Assembly: GCF_018614205.1 (NCBI RefSeq)
Contig: NZ_JAGGOS010000027.1
Coordinates: 1-64,000 of the forward strand
Source of the DNA: Streptomyces sp. ISL-36
GTDB taxonomy: Bacteria; Actinomycetota; Actinomycetes; Streptomycetales; Streptomycetaceae
Length of the DNA stretch: 64,000 nt
Direction of reading: 5' to 3'
The notes beneath the pieces are model-generated. The model was given only the letters and a program-made list of their open reading frames with translations, searched no databases and had not been told where the DNA came from. Positions 15,889 to 23,578 of the stretch are shown piece after piece (position 1 is the first letter of the stretch; every line of letters starts with the position of its first letter). Made by a program: the position numbers and the translations under genes.

Positions 15889-17076
15889 TCAGAACGGGGC
15901 GGGAGCGGTGCTGGGGCGGCAGTCCACGCACAGTGTGTCGGTGGTCCCGAGCGGGAACGGGCGCCCGCAGTCATCGCACTCGTGCCGCAGGCCGGCGGAG
16001 TGGTCGACGACGACCCGCTCCCGCTGAGCCGGAAGGACCGGAGGCTCATCCATGACGGGCGAGTGGTCCTGTGGCGTCTTCCGGTCGGCACGCCGGTCCT
16101 GCTTCCGAGTCGCGCACGCGGTGCACGGTCCCAGGGTGTGGACGTCGACACGGTCATCACAGGCGAGGTTCCCGCACTCGGCGGTGTCCTTCAGCATCGC
16201 GACGAGCGGCCCGAACGGCGCCCGCGGGGACCGGCCGGCATCCCGCTCGGCCTTCCACGCGGGGAGCAGATGCTCGGCCCAGTAGCCGTTCCAGCGCGGC
16301 AGCACACGACGCTCGACGAGCTGCTGCGCGGTCCGCTCTCGCGGCTCGCCAGTCGCGAGAGCGTCCAGGATCGCCCGGGAGACGTTCGACGGGGTCTTTG
16401 CGGCGAGGGCGGCGTCCAGCTCGCGGGGCAGCAGGGCCCGTACGGCCGTCACCTGGTCCCGCTGCTCCTTCGACAACCGAGCTGCGTTCTTGCCGGACGC
16501 GGCGGAGCCGCCTTCACGCGTGCCCCTACTACCGGTAGATGCCTGACGGCCTCCAGGGGCGCTACGCGCCGGAGGCGCCTTCTCTGGATGAGATGGGTCT
16601 GGTTGCTCTTGGTGTGGTTGTTGGGCGGTGGGCGGTTCCCCACCACGCGACGTGGGTTTTTTCCCACCACCGGAGGTGGGTTTTTTCCCACCTCCGGACT
16701 GACCTGCGGAGACGTCCTCCGCAGCGTCCTTGAGAGGCTGAGAGCGCTTGGCCTTCACGTCCGGGTTCGCCTCGTCAAACTCGGCCAGCGACAGGAGCCC
16801 GCAGTAGCCCTCCGGCGGGTTCGGGAAGCCGGGAACCGGGATAAGACGGACCGACTCGGGTTCCCGTAGTTCTCGCCGAAAGAACAAAGAAATAGGCCCT
16901 GACCTGGGGCGATGCTGAGCTACGCGGGCCGCTTGGGCCTGCCCTGGAACGTTGGCGACCTGCTGGACGATACAGTTCCCGGAGTCGTACATTTCGGGTA
17001 TGAGCTCGTCCTGGCGGGGTTCGAGTTTGGGCTTCTGCTCACAGGTACCGGCGTGGGCAGCGGCGAGGCCGTCCAT
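15889..17076 (-). CDS. Streptomyces replication/HTH-associated protein, N-terminus missing
   Basis: 395 residues. The C-terminal half matches a common Streptomyces plasmid/phage family: LLPRELDAALAAKTPSNVSRAILDAL, RWNGYWAEHLLPAW, FGPLVAMLKDTAECGNLACDDRV, then a CTACATRK zinc pair and a final CDDCGRPF...CVDC zinc ribbon. The first 100 residues lack the winged helix-turn-helix usually found in these proteins, and an in-frame stop lies just upstream of the ATG, so it may be 5'-truncated. The middle is Gly/Lys/Pro-rich low complexity with a KKPTSGGG duplication. Likely DNA binding. Confidence 0.55.
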   Translation of the reverse strand: MDGLAAAHAGTCEQKPKLEPRQDELIPEMYDSGNCIVQQVANVPGQAQAARVAQHRPRSGPISLFFRRELREPESVRLIPVPGFPNPPEGYCGLLSLAEFDEANPDVKAKRSQPLKDAAEDVSAGQSGGGKKPTSGGGKKPTSRGGEPPTAQQPHQEQPDPSHPEKAPPARSAPGGRQASTGSRGTREGGSAASGKNAARLSKEQRDQVTAVRALLPRELDAALAAKTPSNVSRAILDALATGEPRERTAQQLVERRVLPRWNGYWAEHLLPAWKAERDAGRSPRAPFGPLVAMLKDTAECGNLACDDRVDVHTLGPCTACATRKQDRRADRKTPQDHSPVMDEPPVLPAQRERVVVDHSAGLRHECDDCGRPFPLGTTDTLCVDCRPSTAPAPF

Positions 17077-17268
17077 CGTTCACTCGGCCATCAGCGCGTG
17101 CCCGAACTCGGCGATGCGCCGAGGATCTGGAACGGCACCCACTCGGCGGTGACACGCGAGGGCGGACACGCCTCTACGGCCCAGACGGCAAGGGGTTGTT
17201 TTTCCCGCCCTGTCGGCCGCACGCAACGCGTTGACCAACAATCACATGAAGAAGGGCAAGGGTTTGCG

Positions 17269-17988
17269 ATGGATAGCCGGCACACGATCAAACCATGCCG
17301 AATCACGTGGTGGTCCGAGGTCTGCCCCGAGAAGATTTACCACGACGTGCGCTTCGTCGAATTCTGGGACGGAAAGGCGATGAGTCCAGAATGTGACATA
17401 GTCAGAAAGTATCGGGCAGCATGGAAGGTAAAACTGGGCTATGAGCTGAAGGATTACCATGTTCACATCACCCAGATAGAAGAGCTGCTGGGCGAAGAGG
17501 GTGCGGTCCATGCCCACCACGAAGCCGAACGCTGGAGTAGCCATCTCGGAACTATCGTCACAACGGAAGTATCCGACCGCGAGTTTGCCAAACGCCAGCT
17601 CAATAAAACCGAGGGGAAGCTCAAGGAAGCCGAGCAGAAGCTCAAAGGGGCCCTAGACCGCAATGGCAAGCTTATGAGCCGACTCTACGATGCCGAGCAA
17701 AAGATTCAGAGAGAGACCTGGGCGCGCCAAAGCGCGGAGCAGAAGCTGAAGGAAGCCGAGCAGAAGCTGAAGAAGTTTGAAGCCGAAGAGGAACGCGAAC
17801 GCGAAGCCGAACGCAAGGCTCTGTACGAGCAGACATCGGAACGCAAGTACGAACCCTCCATCCCGTACGGCCGTACCGGCATGATGGGTGGCGTAGCGGA
17901 GAGGGCCCGGCAGGAGATCGAAAACGCCCGCCTGCGACAGCTGTCCACTGACGCCCACTACAACCCGTACCGGGACCCAGGTTACTGA
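17269..17988 (+). CDS. Coiled-coil hypothetical protein
   Basis: 239 residues from an ATG after AAGGG. The first 80 residues contain aromatic and His-rich segments; the middle is a long coiled coil built on a repeated phrase KLKEAEQKLK (three times between about 105 and 170) and an extremely charged EEEREREAERK stretch. Its base composition is visibly less GC-rich than the surroundings (AAG and GAA codons are common), suggesting separate origin. Function unknown; a structural or phage-like protein is possible. Confidence 0.6.
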   Translation: MDSRHTIKPCRITWWSEVCPEKIYHDVRFVEFWDGKAMSPECDIVRKYRAAWKVKLGYELKDYHVHITQIEELLGEEGAVHAHHEAERWSSHLGTIVTTEVSDREFAKRQLNKTEGKLKEAEQKLKGALDRNGKLMSRLYDAEQKIQRETWARQSAEQKLKEAEQKLKKFEAEEEREREAERKALYEQTSERKYEPSIPYGRTGMMGGVAERARQEIENARLRQLSTDAHYNPYRDPGY

Positions 17989-18406
17989 TCTAACGTTTCA
18001 ACCCAACGAGCCACCGACTTCAGAGCAACGGGCGAGGTCAGGCTACTCCGCTTCTTTTCCGACGAGCACTACCGGAGCTTTCTTCAGCCCGACTGTTGAT
18101 CGGTCGGACGAAGTGAGAAAGCTTCAGAATCCCGAAGTTCGCAGAGCCACACAGTACCCGAAGGATGACTGACCCCCCTGGCCGCGGGCCCGTGGGGCTC
18201 AATGAGGTTCAGAGGAACTCGCTGGATGTCGCATAACTGCGACACCGCCCGAACGTCAGCCAACCTCTGGCGTTAGTTCGGAGAAGGCATGTAAGGCAAC
18301 TTGCCCTCGGGGCTCGGCTCGTGCCTGACAGATATCACCGAGTTGTTAAGGTGCGTCTGGCATGTTCGGGACGTCGACACCGACATCCAGTCGTACCATT
18401 TTACCC
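17989..18406. other. Intergenic region
   Basis: About 420 bases between two plus-strand genes. No gene, strong hairpin or repeat recognised; composition is lower in GC than the average here. Confidence 0.5.
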
Positions 18407-18878
18407 ATGAATGGTCGACATGGAATGCTTGCCGCTCTCTATCGGCGCGTTCGCATTCGGCGGGGTCGCCTGTGATTCCGGAGCCGAAACGGCCAATCCT
18501 GTACGGACACAAGAGACTGAGGCGTCGGCTCCAACCACTCCCGCTCCCGCCGACAAACAGACGCGGTCGGCAACGCCGTCGCTGAAGCCGGGCAACGAGC
18601 GAGAGGAACTCAAGAGCTTCGAGATCGATGACTCAAGGGCGTTCGGGGCCGACCGCATCTGGGTCGTGTGGACGGTCGTCAACAGCACTTCGCGGAAGGC
18701 GAACTACACGTGGGAGTGGGAGGCCGTCGACACGCATGGTGTCCGCGTCGCCAAGGGAACTGAGCTCGCTATTGGTGTGCGGCCGGGGGAGAAGACCATC
18801 GGCGGCTCCCCCACCACCCTTGAGACCGCTGATGTGAAACTGCGCATCACGAAGTTCGACCGCACGGCCGCCCCGTGA
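18407..18878 (+). pseudogene. Lipoprotein gene with a frameshift in the signal peptide
   Basis: From the ATG at 18407 the frame reads MNGRHGMLAAL and then stops soon after; the frame used from 18411 on gives SIGAFAFGGVACDSG and the rest of a 150-residue protein. Joined at about 18440 by removal or addition of one base, the two give a normal lipoprotein signal: R/H n-region, hydrophobic core, lipobox GVAC. The mature part has a Thr/Pro/Ala linker and a DUF4352/FxLYD-like beta domain (VWTVVNSTSRKANYTWEWEAVD). As written, translation from 18411 would lack a positively charged n-region. Confidence 0.6.
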
Positions 18879-18941
18879 ACGGCTTCAACGTGGCCCGCTG
18901 GCTCGCCCGCGAGTGCGGGCTGGTCTAGAGATCGGGCGGAC

Positions 18942-18977
18942 GTGTGGGAAACGTTTCACCCGAAACGTTTCCCACAC
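18942..18977. promoter_or_regulatory. Tandem palindromic operator
   Basis: GTGTGGGAAACGTTTC at 18942-18957 and its exact complement at 18962-18977, four bases apart. Each arm itself contains the 10-bp palindrome GAAACGTTTC with a central CG, the style bound by LacI/PurR-family dimers. It lies upstream of the thioredoxin-like gene and after the lipoprotein gene. No LacI-type regulator is encoded in the window. Confidence 0.6.
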
Positions 18978-19116
18978 ATGCCCTACCTGCCTGCACTCCT
19001 GATCGTGCGCCTGACCTGCATGGTGACCTTTCACCCCCTAAACAACGGTCCGCCGATAACCCCTGTACCGATGTTCCCGAGGCCGCAACGGCGCCACAGC
19101 GAGCGATCCTGGAGAC

Positions 19117-19431
19117 ATGGAGATCGAGGTCCTGGTCGTACCCGACTGCCCCCACCAGCAGCTCGCCGAGAAGCGACTGCGGCAGGCCCTACAGGCCGCC
19201 GGGCTGTCCGACACCGGCATCACCATCCGGGTGATCGCCGACCAGGCCGAGGGCGAGCGGTCCGGCTTCACCGGCTCCCCGACGATCCTGATCGACGGCC
19301 GCGACCCCTTCGCCGAACCGGACGCCCCACCGTCGCTGTCCTGCCGGATCTACCGAACCTCCTCCGGCCCGGCCGGAGCCCCCGGTACCGATCAGCTCCG
19401 CCGGGCCCTCGAAGCCGCCGTCGGCCGCTGA
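19117..19431 (+). CDS. Thioredoxin-like (alkylmercury lyase-related) protein
   Basis: 104 residues, MEIEVLVVPDCPHQQLAEKR. The fold signature is a beta strand then PDCPH (in place of CxxC), a helix, IRVIAD, and FTGSPTILIDGRDPF with the cis-Pro loop. Streptomyces proteins of this type are often labelled alkylmercury lyase family, but mercury genes are absent and only one Cys remains in the active-site loop. A redox or metal-handling role is possible. Confidence 0.7.
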   Translation: MEIEVLVVPDCPHQQLAEKRLRQALQAAGLSDTGITIRVIADQAEGERSGFTGSPTILIDGRDPFAEPDAPPSLSCRIYRTSSGPAGAPGTDQLRRALEAAVGR

Positions 19432-19468
19432 ACCTGACGGCCCGGGTGCCCGGGCGTACGGTGAAGAC

Positions 19469-19924
19469 GTGGCCGTGACCAGCCCGGGCCCCGTAGAGAC
19501 GGGGGCGGGCGAGGAAGACGTACGCCGGTGCCGTCAGTGCGGCAGGCCGCTTCGGGCCGGCGCCTGGGCAGGCGCGTTTCTGCGGCCGGGCGTGCAAGGC
19601 CGCGGCGCGCAGGGCGCGCGCCCACCGTGCCGAGGCGGTCGCGATCGGGTTCGCCATCATCCTCGACGGTCATGGGGCCGAGGGCGCACGGGCCTGCCCG
19701 GTGTGCGGGAAGCACTTCGTCCCAGGTCATCCCCGGCGGCGGGATCAGAAGTACGACAAGCCGTCCTGCCGTCGGCGGCCTGGAGGGAGCGGGTCCGCGA
19801 AGACGTCACCGCGCAGCGGGTACGTGAAGCCGCCAACAAGGCCGCCGTCATGAACAAGTCCGATTCGCTGGCCAGCGCGACCACGGCCCGGGCCGTCGAG
19901 CCCCCCGCGACGCCGCCGCCGTGA
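19469..19924 (+). pseudogene. Zinc-ribbon protein gene with two compensating frameshifts
   Basis: The N-terminus (GEEDVRRCRQCGRPLRAG) and the C-terminus (WRERVREDVTAQRVREAANKAAVMNKS) are in one frame. Between about 19575 and 19775 the protein-like sequence lies in another frame: RFCGRACKAAARRARAHRAEAV, IGFAIILDGHGAEGARACPVCGKHF, and KYDKPSCRRR. Joined, these give two Cys4-type zinc modules and a helical tail, a common Streptomyces accessory protein. Either the gene is dead or two indels were introduced in sequencing. Confidence 0.6.
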
Positions 19925-20286
19925 ACTGGCCGCGCCGGGGACGGCCCCGGACGATCCGGTCCTTCGCCCACATCCCGTACGGCACCCCGCTGGTATGGCA
20001 GGCCGCGTGGCTCTACAAGCACGCGTGGCGCCTGGCCCAGCGCGAGCGCGGTGACGCCGGCACGGTCGACGACGCCCTCGCGGTGCTCGCTCTGACCACG
20101 AACCTCTACCACTCCGCCCGATGGGACGGTGTCCGCCAGGCCGTGCGGACCGGCGCCACCGTCGAGGAGGTCGCCTTCGCCCTCGGTATGTCCATCCACG
20201 ACGCCCGCGACCTCGTACGGCGGATCGAGGAGCGCGACCGGGATCTCAAGCAGTACCGCGAGCGGCAGGCGAACGCTGGTACGTGA
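19921..20286 (+). CDS. Small HTH-type protein
   Basis: 121 residues; GTG start overlaps the previous stop. A basic N-terminus is followed by helical segments, and GATVEEVAFALGMSIHDARDLVRRIEERDRDLKQYRER looks like a helix-turn-helix (VEEVAxALGMSIxDARDLV). Probably a DNA-binding protein co-translated with the zinc-ribbon gene. Confidence 0.55.
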   Translation: MNWPRRGRPRTIRSFAHIPYGTPLVWQAAWLYKHAWRLAQRERGDAGTVDDALAVLALTTNLYHSARWDGVRQAVRTGATVEEVAFALGMSIHDARDLVRRIEERDRDLKQYRERQANAGT

Positions 20287-20321
20287 CTCCGGCCCGCTGG
20301 GCGCGCAGAGTGGGTGACGCG

Positions 20322-20713
20322 CTACTTCACCAGGCCGTGATCGGCGACGGCCGCCAGGAACTCCTTCGTCTGCACCACCGGCGTCCCCCGCAAAGGCGGA
20401 GACGACGGCGGCGAGCCATCCAGAGCCGAGTACCTCGCGGACACCCGGTCGACCGCGGCCCGCATCTGCCGCTGCCGGTGCTCCTCCACGACCCGCGCGT
20501 ACGGCTCCGGGATCTCACGCGAGTCGTGGATGCCGATGATCGTCGTTGCGCCTTTCCGACCGCCTGCAAAGCCGTACGTACCGAACGTCCAGCCCGGCTG
20601 ACGCGCCGCCTTGCGCAACGCGGCCCGGATCAAGCCCAGACCGCCCAGTTGCTCGCCGTCCCGCTCGGCACGTGCACCTGGAACGTCCCGTGGTCTCGGT
20701 GACCGGTCGGCAC
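20322..20713 (-). pseudogene. Hypothetical gene with a frameshift near 20640
   Basis: A GTG at 20713, three bases after the preceding stop, begins MPTGHRDHGTFQVHVPSGTAS and reaches a stop after NWAVWA. In the adjacent frame GLIRAALRKAARQPGWTFGTYGFAGG continues for 100 residues to 20322 (PEPYARVVEEHRQRQMRAAVDRV, then VVQTKEFLAAVADHGLVK). The two halves join smoothly with one base change near 20640. Family unknown. Confidence 0.5.
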
Positions 20714-20716
20714 GGG

Positions 20717-20935
20717 TCAGTCGGTGCCGTCGGTCCCGCTCGTCGCGCGGGCGCCGGCGCCGAGGGTGCGGCGCCTGCTCGGGGCGGGGGTGGGATGGGG
20801 GCTGAACACTCCGCGCTCGCGCAACTCGTCGAGGGCGAGGAAGCGGTCGCCTGGGATGACGTCGTGCAGGTCGGCGTCGGTGGCGCCGACGCGGGCGGCG
20901 TTCTCCTGCCCGGGGCCCAGGGTGCGGCGGTTCAC
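20717..20935 (-). CDS. Small hypothetical protein
   Basis: 72 residues from a GTG (VNRRTLGPGQENAARVGATD). The acidic middle (DLHDVIPGDRFLALDELRERGVF) looks coding; the tail is Pro/Thr/Gly-rich. It belongs to a run of five unknown minus-strand genes downstream of the Tad operon. Confidence 0.4.
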   Translation of the reverse strand: MNRRTLGPGQENAARVGATDADLHDVIPGDRFLALDELRERGVFSPHPTPAPSRRRTLGAGARATSGTDGTD

Positions 20936-20991
20936 GTGCTCATCGTACGGCGAAGGGACCGGACGGACCGGCTGGGTGTCCGGCCCTCTCG

Positions 20992-21366
20992 TCACGTCGC
21001 GGGCAGCTGCTCGACGAGCGGGAGGAGGCGGTCAAGTGCCTGTCGGCAGTTCGCCGCCGTGCGGACGGCGGCCTCCCTCGCGGCGATGGGCGCCTGCACG
21101 GGGATCTGCGCCGACGCGTAGAACGTGAGGTCGTTGAGCGCGTCGGCCCGTGCCTGCGCGGGGAGGTCGAGGAGGTCGCACTCCTCGACGGTGAACTCCC
21201 CATACCTGATCGCCAGCATCGCGCGGAGGGACGGCCAGACCTCCTCTTGGGCAATGCAGGCGAACACGACGTTCTTCTTCGTCTCCGCGGACACGTTGGG
21301 CATGTCGACGATCCGCGGGACCTGCTTCTCCGGCTTACGCGGCTTGCGCGCCTTCTCCCGGCCCAT
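20992..21366 (-). CDS. Hypothetical protein
   Basis: 124 residues, ATG after GGAGGGAAG. A Lys/Arg/Pro N-terminus (REKARKPRKPEKQVPRIVDMP) leads to an all-helical acidic domain (EETKKNVVFACIAQEEVWPSL-like segment, then CRQALDRLLPLVEQLP). Start lies two bases from the previous stop, so it is in the same transcript. No recognised function. Confidence 0.55.
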   Translation of the reverse strand: MGREKARKPRKPEKQVPRIVDMPNVSAETKKNVVFACIAQEEVWPSLRAMLAIRYGEFTVEECDLLDLPAQARADALNDLTFYASAQIPVQAPIAAREAAVRTAANCRQALDRLLPLVEQLPAT

Positions 21367-21368
21367 CG

Positions 21369-21758
21369 CTACTTCCCTCCGCTGGTCGTACCGGACAGGT
21401 GCCTGCACCCGCCGGGTCCGAGGCCCCGTCGTCGAGGCCGGGCTCGACGGGGCACTGGGACCTCGACCGGGGCCGGCTCCTCGCCGGGAATCTCCTCCTC
21501 GCTGCCGAGCGGGAGGCCGAGCAGACGGCGGAGCTCCTTGAGGTTGTAGCCGGTCGGCATGATGTAGAGGGCGGCGTCCGGGTGGGAGCTCTGGAGCGCG
21601 ATGAGGACGGTCTCGGCCACCTCGATCGCGTCCTCGGCCGCGTCCTTGCTCCAGCTCGGGGTGCCGGCGGTGAGGTCGTAGAGCTCGGCGGCCTGGTCGG
21701 CCACGGCGGCGGCCTTCTCGACGACGCCCGGCGCGGCGGTCTCTGGCAGGGGGTTCAT
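21369..21758 (-). CDS. Hypothetical protein
   Basis: 129 residues from the ATG at 21758. Helical (VVEKAAAVADQAAELYDLTAG, EDAIEVAETVLIALQSSHPDAALYIMPTGYNLKELRRLLGLPLG) with a basic, disordered C-terminus. The phrase YxMPTGYNxxELRRLLGLP may be a conserved core. Unknown function. Confidence 0.5.
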   Translation of the reverse strand: MNPLPETAAPGVVEKAAAVADQAAELYDLTAGTPSWSKDAAEDAIEVAETVLIALQSSHPDAALYIMPTGYNLKELRRLLGLPLGSEEEIPGEEPAPVEVPVPRRARPRRRGLGPGGCRHLSGTTSGGK

Positions 21759-21900
21759 GCCCTGCTCAACGAGTGGACGGGGCACGGGGCTACGCGGCGG
21801 CCGGGGCGGGACCTCGGGCGGCGGGAACTCAGCCTGGGAGGCCAAGCACGACCGGGACGCTTTCAGGGAGGTCTGGGGGGCGCTTCCGATCTGCCGCTCT

Positions 21901-23178
21901 TCAGCTCTGTCGGCCGAACCAGCGCCGCAGGCCTCGCCGACGGGCGGGCGGGGCAGCTGGCCGCGGGGGGATCGGCGGATCCGGTGGCATCGGCGGTAGC
22001 GCTGGCGCTGTGGGCTGCGGCGGGGCCTCCGGCATCGGCTCGGCTGCTGGTGAGGGTTGGGCCGGGGGGTCGACGCGGCTGGCTCGAGTTTCGATGACAG
22101 GTTCCTCACGCGGGCTCGCGGGAGCGGGCGCTGAGGTGGACTCGCCGACAAAGCCAGCCAGCGGTTCGGGCGGGACAAGAGGCGGCGTGGTCGGCGCGGC
22201 CGGTGCCGCCGGGCGCTGCTTTTCGATGCGTCGCTTGCGGGCTTCCGTCTGAACGATGACTCGCTGGCGTGCAGTGGTGGGGGGTGGGCTGGACGGTTCG
22301 GTGAGCTGGCCGGTGCCCTCATCGGTTGTCCAGTAGGCGACTTGCCAGTGATGTTCGGCGAACAGTCTCAGCTGAGGGGTGAAGCCGCCGTCGAAGATGC
22401 TCCAGTCACCGACGGCCAGGACGTGAGTGCCGACAGCGAGCGGGCGGATGAGGGTGTCGAAGTTCGAGCGCAGCAGGATGTGGAAGCGTTCGTCGTCGGC
22501 GGGAACGTTGACCGCGAGTGTGGCGTAGGGGCGGTCGTTCTTGTCACGAGTGATGCGTTGGACGGTGCCCTGTAGGGCGATCGGGTGGGCACTTGTCTTC
22601 CCCGTGCGTAGTCGCTGGTACAGCGCGGCGTAGGACGGCTCTGTGGGCCCGTAGCAGAAGCTGCTCCACGCTATGGGCCGTTGCCCGTGGGGCTTGGCCC
22701 GGAAGCGATCCACTGTGTTCGGGTCGAAGCCGTGCATCTGCAGGAAGCGGGCGATCTTCGCGGCACTGGTGATGGCTGGTGGCAGGTAGGGCCGCACGGT
22801 GGTGGTGTCGCGCTTGCGGACTGGGCCGTCGGGGCCCATCTCATCGTCCGGGGGCGTGAAGGGCGGCATCGCGTCGATTCGCTCAGGCAGCTCGAGGCGG
22901 AGGATGCCCTGGTCTGTGACGTGGGCCAGGCCGTGGGAGCCGTGGGCGATGCCACGGATGAACTCGGTGGGGTTCAGGGCGCATCGGGGCTGGTGAAGTG
23001 TTCCCTTGAGCAGGCGGAAGAGGTTCGGCACGTTCTTGTAGCCGCGGACCGGGCCGACGGCGCTGTCACAGAACTCGCAGATTAGCGGGCGTCTGAACGT
23101 CTCGGGTACGGGTCCGATCTCGTCAGCGGAAACGAGTCGGCCCGGACCATTCGGACGCTTCTCCCGTGCGTTCTTCAT
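21901..23178 (-). CDS. Hypothetical zinc/OB-like protein with proline-rich tail
   Basis: 425 residues. CEFCDSAVG near residue 34 and a later Cys (PRCALN) suggest a zinc site. Residues about 60-310 form a folded region, including a beta-rich part (RPYATLAVNVPADDERFHILLRS...HVLAVGDWSIFDGGFTPQLRLFAEHH) that could be an OB-like nucleic-acid-binding fold. The last 110 residues are Pro/Ala-rich with a basic end (RRRGLRRWFGRQS). It follows DUF192 and the Tad operon on the same strand. No family assigned. Confidence 0.6.
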   Translation of the reverse strand: MKNAREKRPNGPGRLVSADEIGPVPETFRRPLICEFCDSAVGPVRGYKNVPNLFRLLKGTLHQPRCALNPTEFIRGIAHGSHGLAHVTDQGILRLELPERIDAMPPFTPPDDEMGPDGPVRKRDTTTVRPYLPPAITSAAKIARFLQMHGFDPNTVDRFRAKPHGQRPIAWSSFCYGPTEPSYAALYQRLRTGKTSAHPIALQGTVQRITRDKNDRPYATLAVNVPADDERFHILLRSNFDTLIRPLAVGTHVLAVGDWSIFDGGFTPQLRLFAEHHWQVAYWTTDEGTGQLTEPSSPPPTTARQRVIVQTEARKRRIEKQRPAAPAAPTTPPLVPPEPLAGFVGESTSAPAPASPREEPVIETRASRVDPPAQPSPAAEPMPEAPPQPTAPALPPMPPDPPIPPRPAAPPARRRGLRRWFGRQS

Positions 23179-23199
23179 CTACTGCCCCGCTCCGGATGA

Positions 23200-23562
23200 T
23201 CAGTGGTCGATGGACAGCTGCACGCCGGGGTGGATGCTCCAACGGGCGAGGGCGCCGGCCTCGGTCTCCAGAACATGGCGGGCGCGCCAGCGGGGCATTC
23301 CGATGCGGTTGGGCTTCATCGTGTGGACGTCGGCGACCCGCAGTTGCCTATCGAGGTACGCGACGTCGATGGCGAAGCGCATGCGCAGGGTGTGAATACT
23401 GCTGGACGGCGTGATCAGGATCGCTCCGTCAATGCCGTCTCGGCCCAGTAGCCCGCGGGTGCGGGCTCTGGGCGAGGCGGCGATCTCCAGCGGCACCCGG
23501 TGGCCGGGCACCACGCACAGGCGGGCTGGCCCGTCGTACAGCTCGGTCGTCGCAGTGGGCAC
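23200..23562 (-). CDS. DUF192 family protein
   Basis: 120 residues. Contains ARTRGLLGRDGIDGAILITPSSSIHTLRMRFAIDVAYLD and VLETEAGALARWSIHPG, the DUF192 signature (R..GL.......G....P...IHT..M.F.ID...L). These small proteins are commonly found at the end of actinobacterial Tad loci, as here, but their biochemical role is not established. Confidence 0.8.
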   Translation of the reverse strand: MPTATTELYDGPARLCVVPGHRVPLEIAASPRARTRGLLGRDGIDGAILITPSSSIHTLRMRFAIDVAYLDRQLRVADVHTMKPNRIGMPRWRARHVLETEAGALARWSIHPGVQLSIDH

Positions 23563-23578
23563 GCTGGAGTCCTTTTCG

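Noticed and set aside
21850..21905. Short sequence resembling an Illumina adapter end (GCTTCCGATCT)
   Set aside because: It differs from the adapter by a missing base and lies just past the 3' end of the 21901-23178 gene, with no break in either neighbouring gene; probably coincidence.
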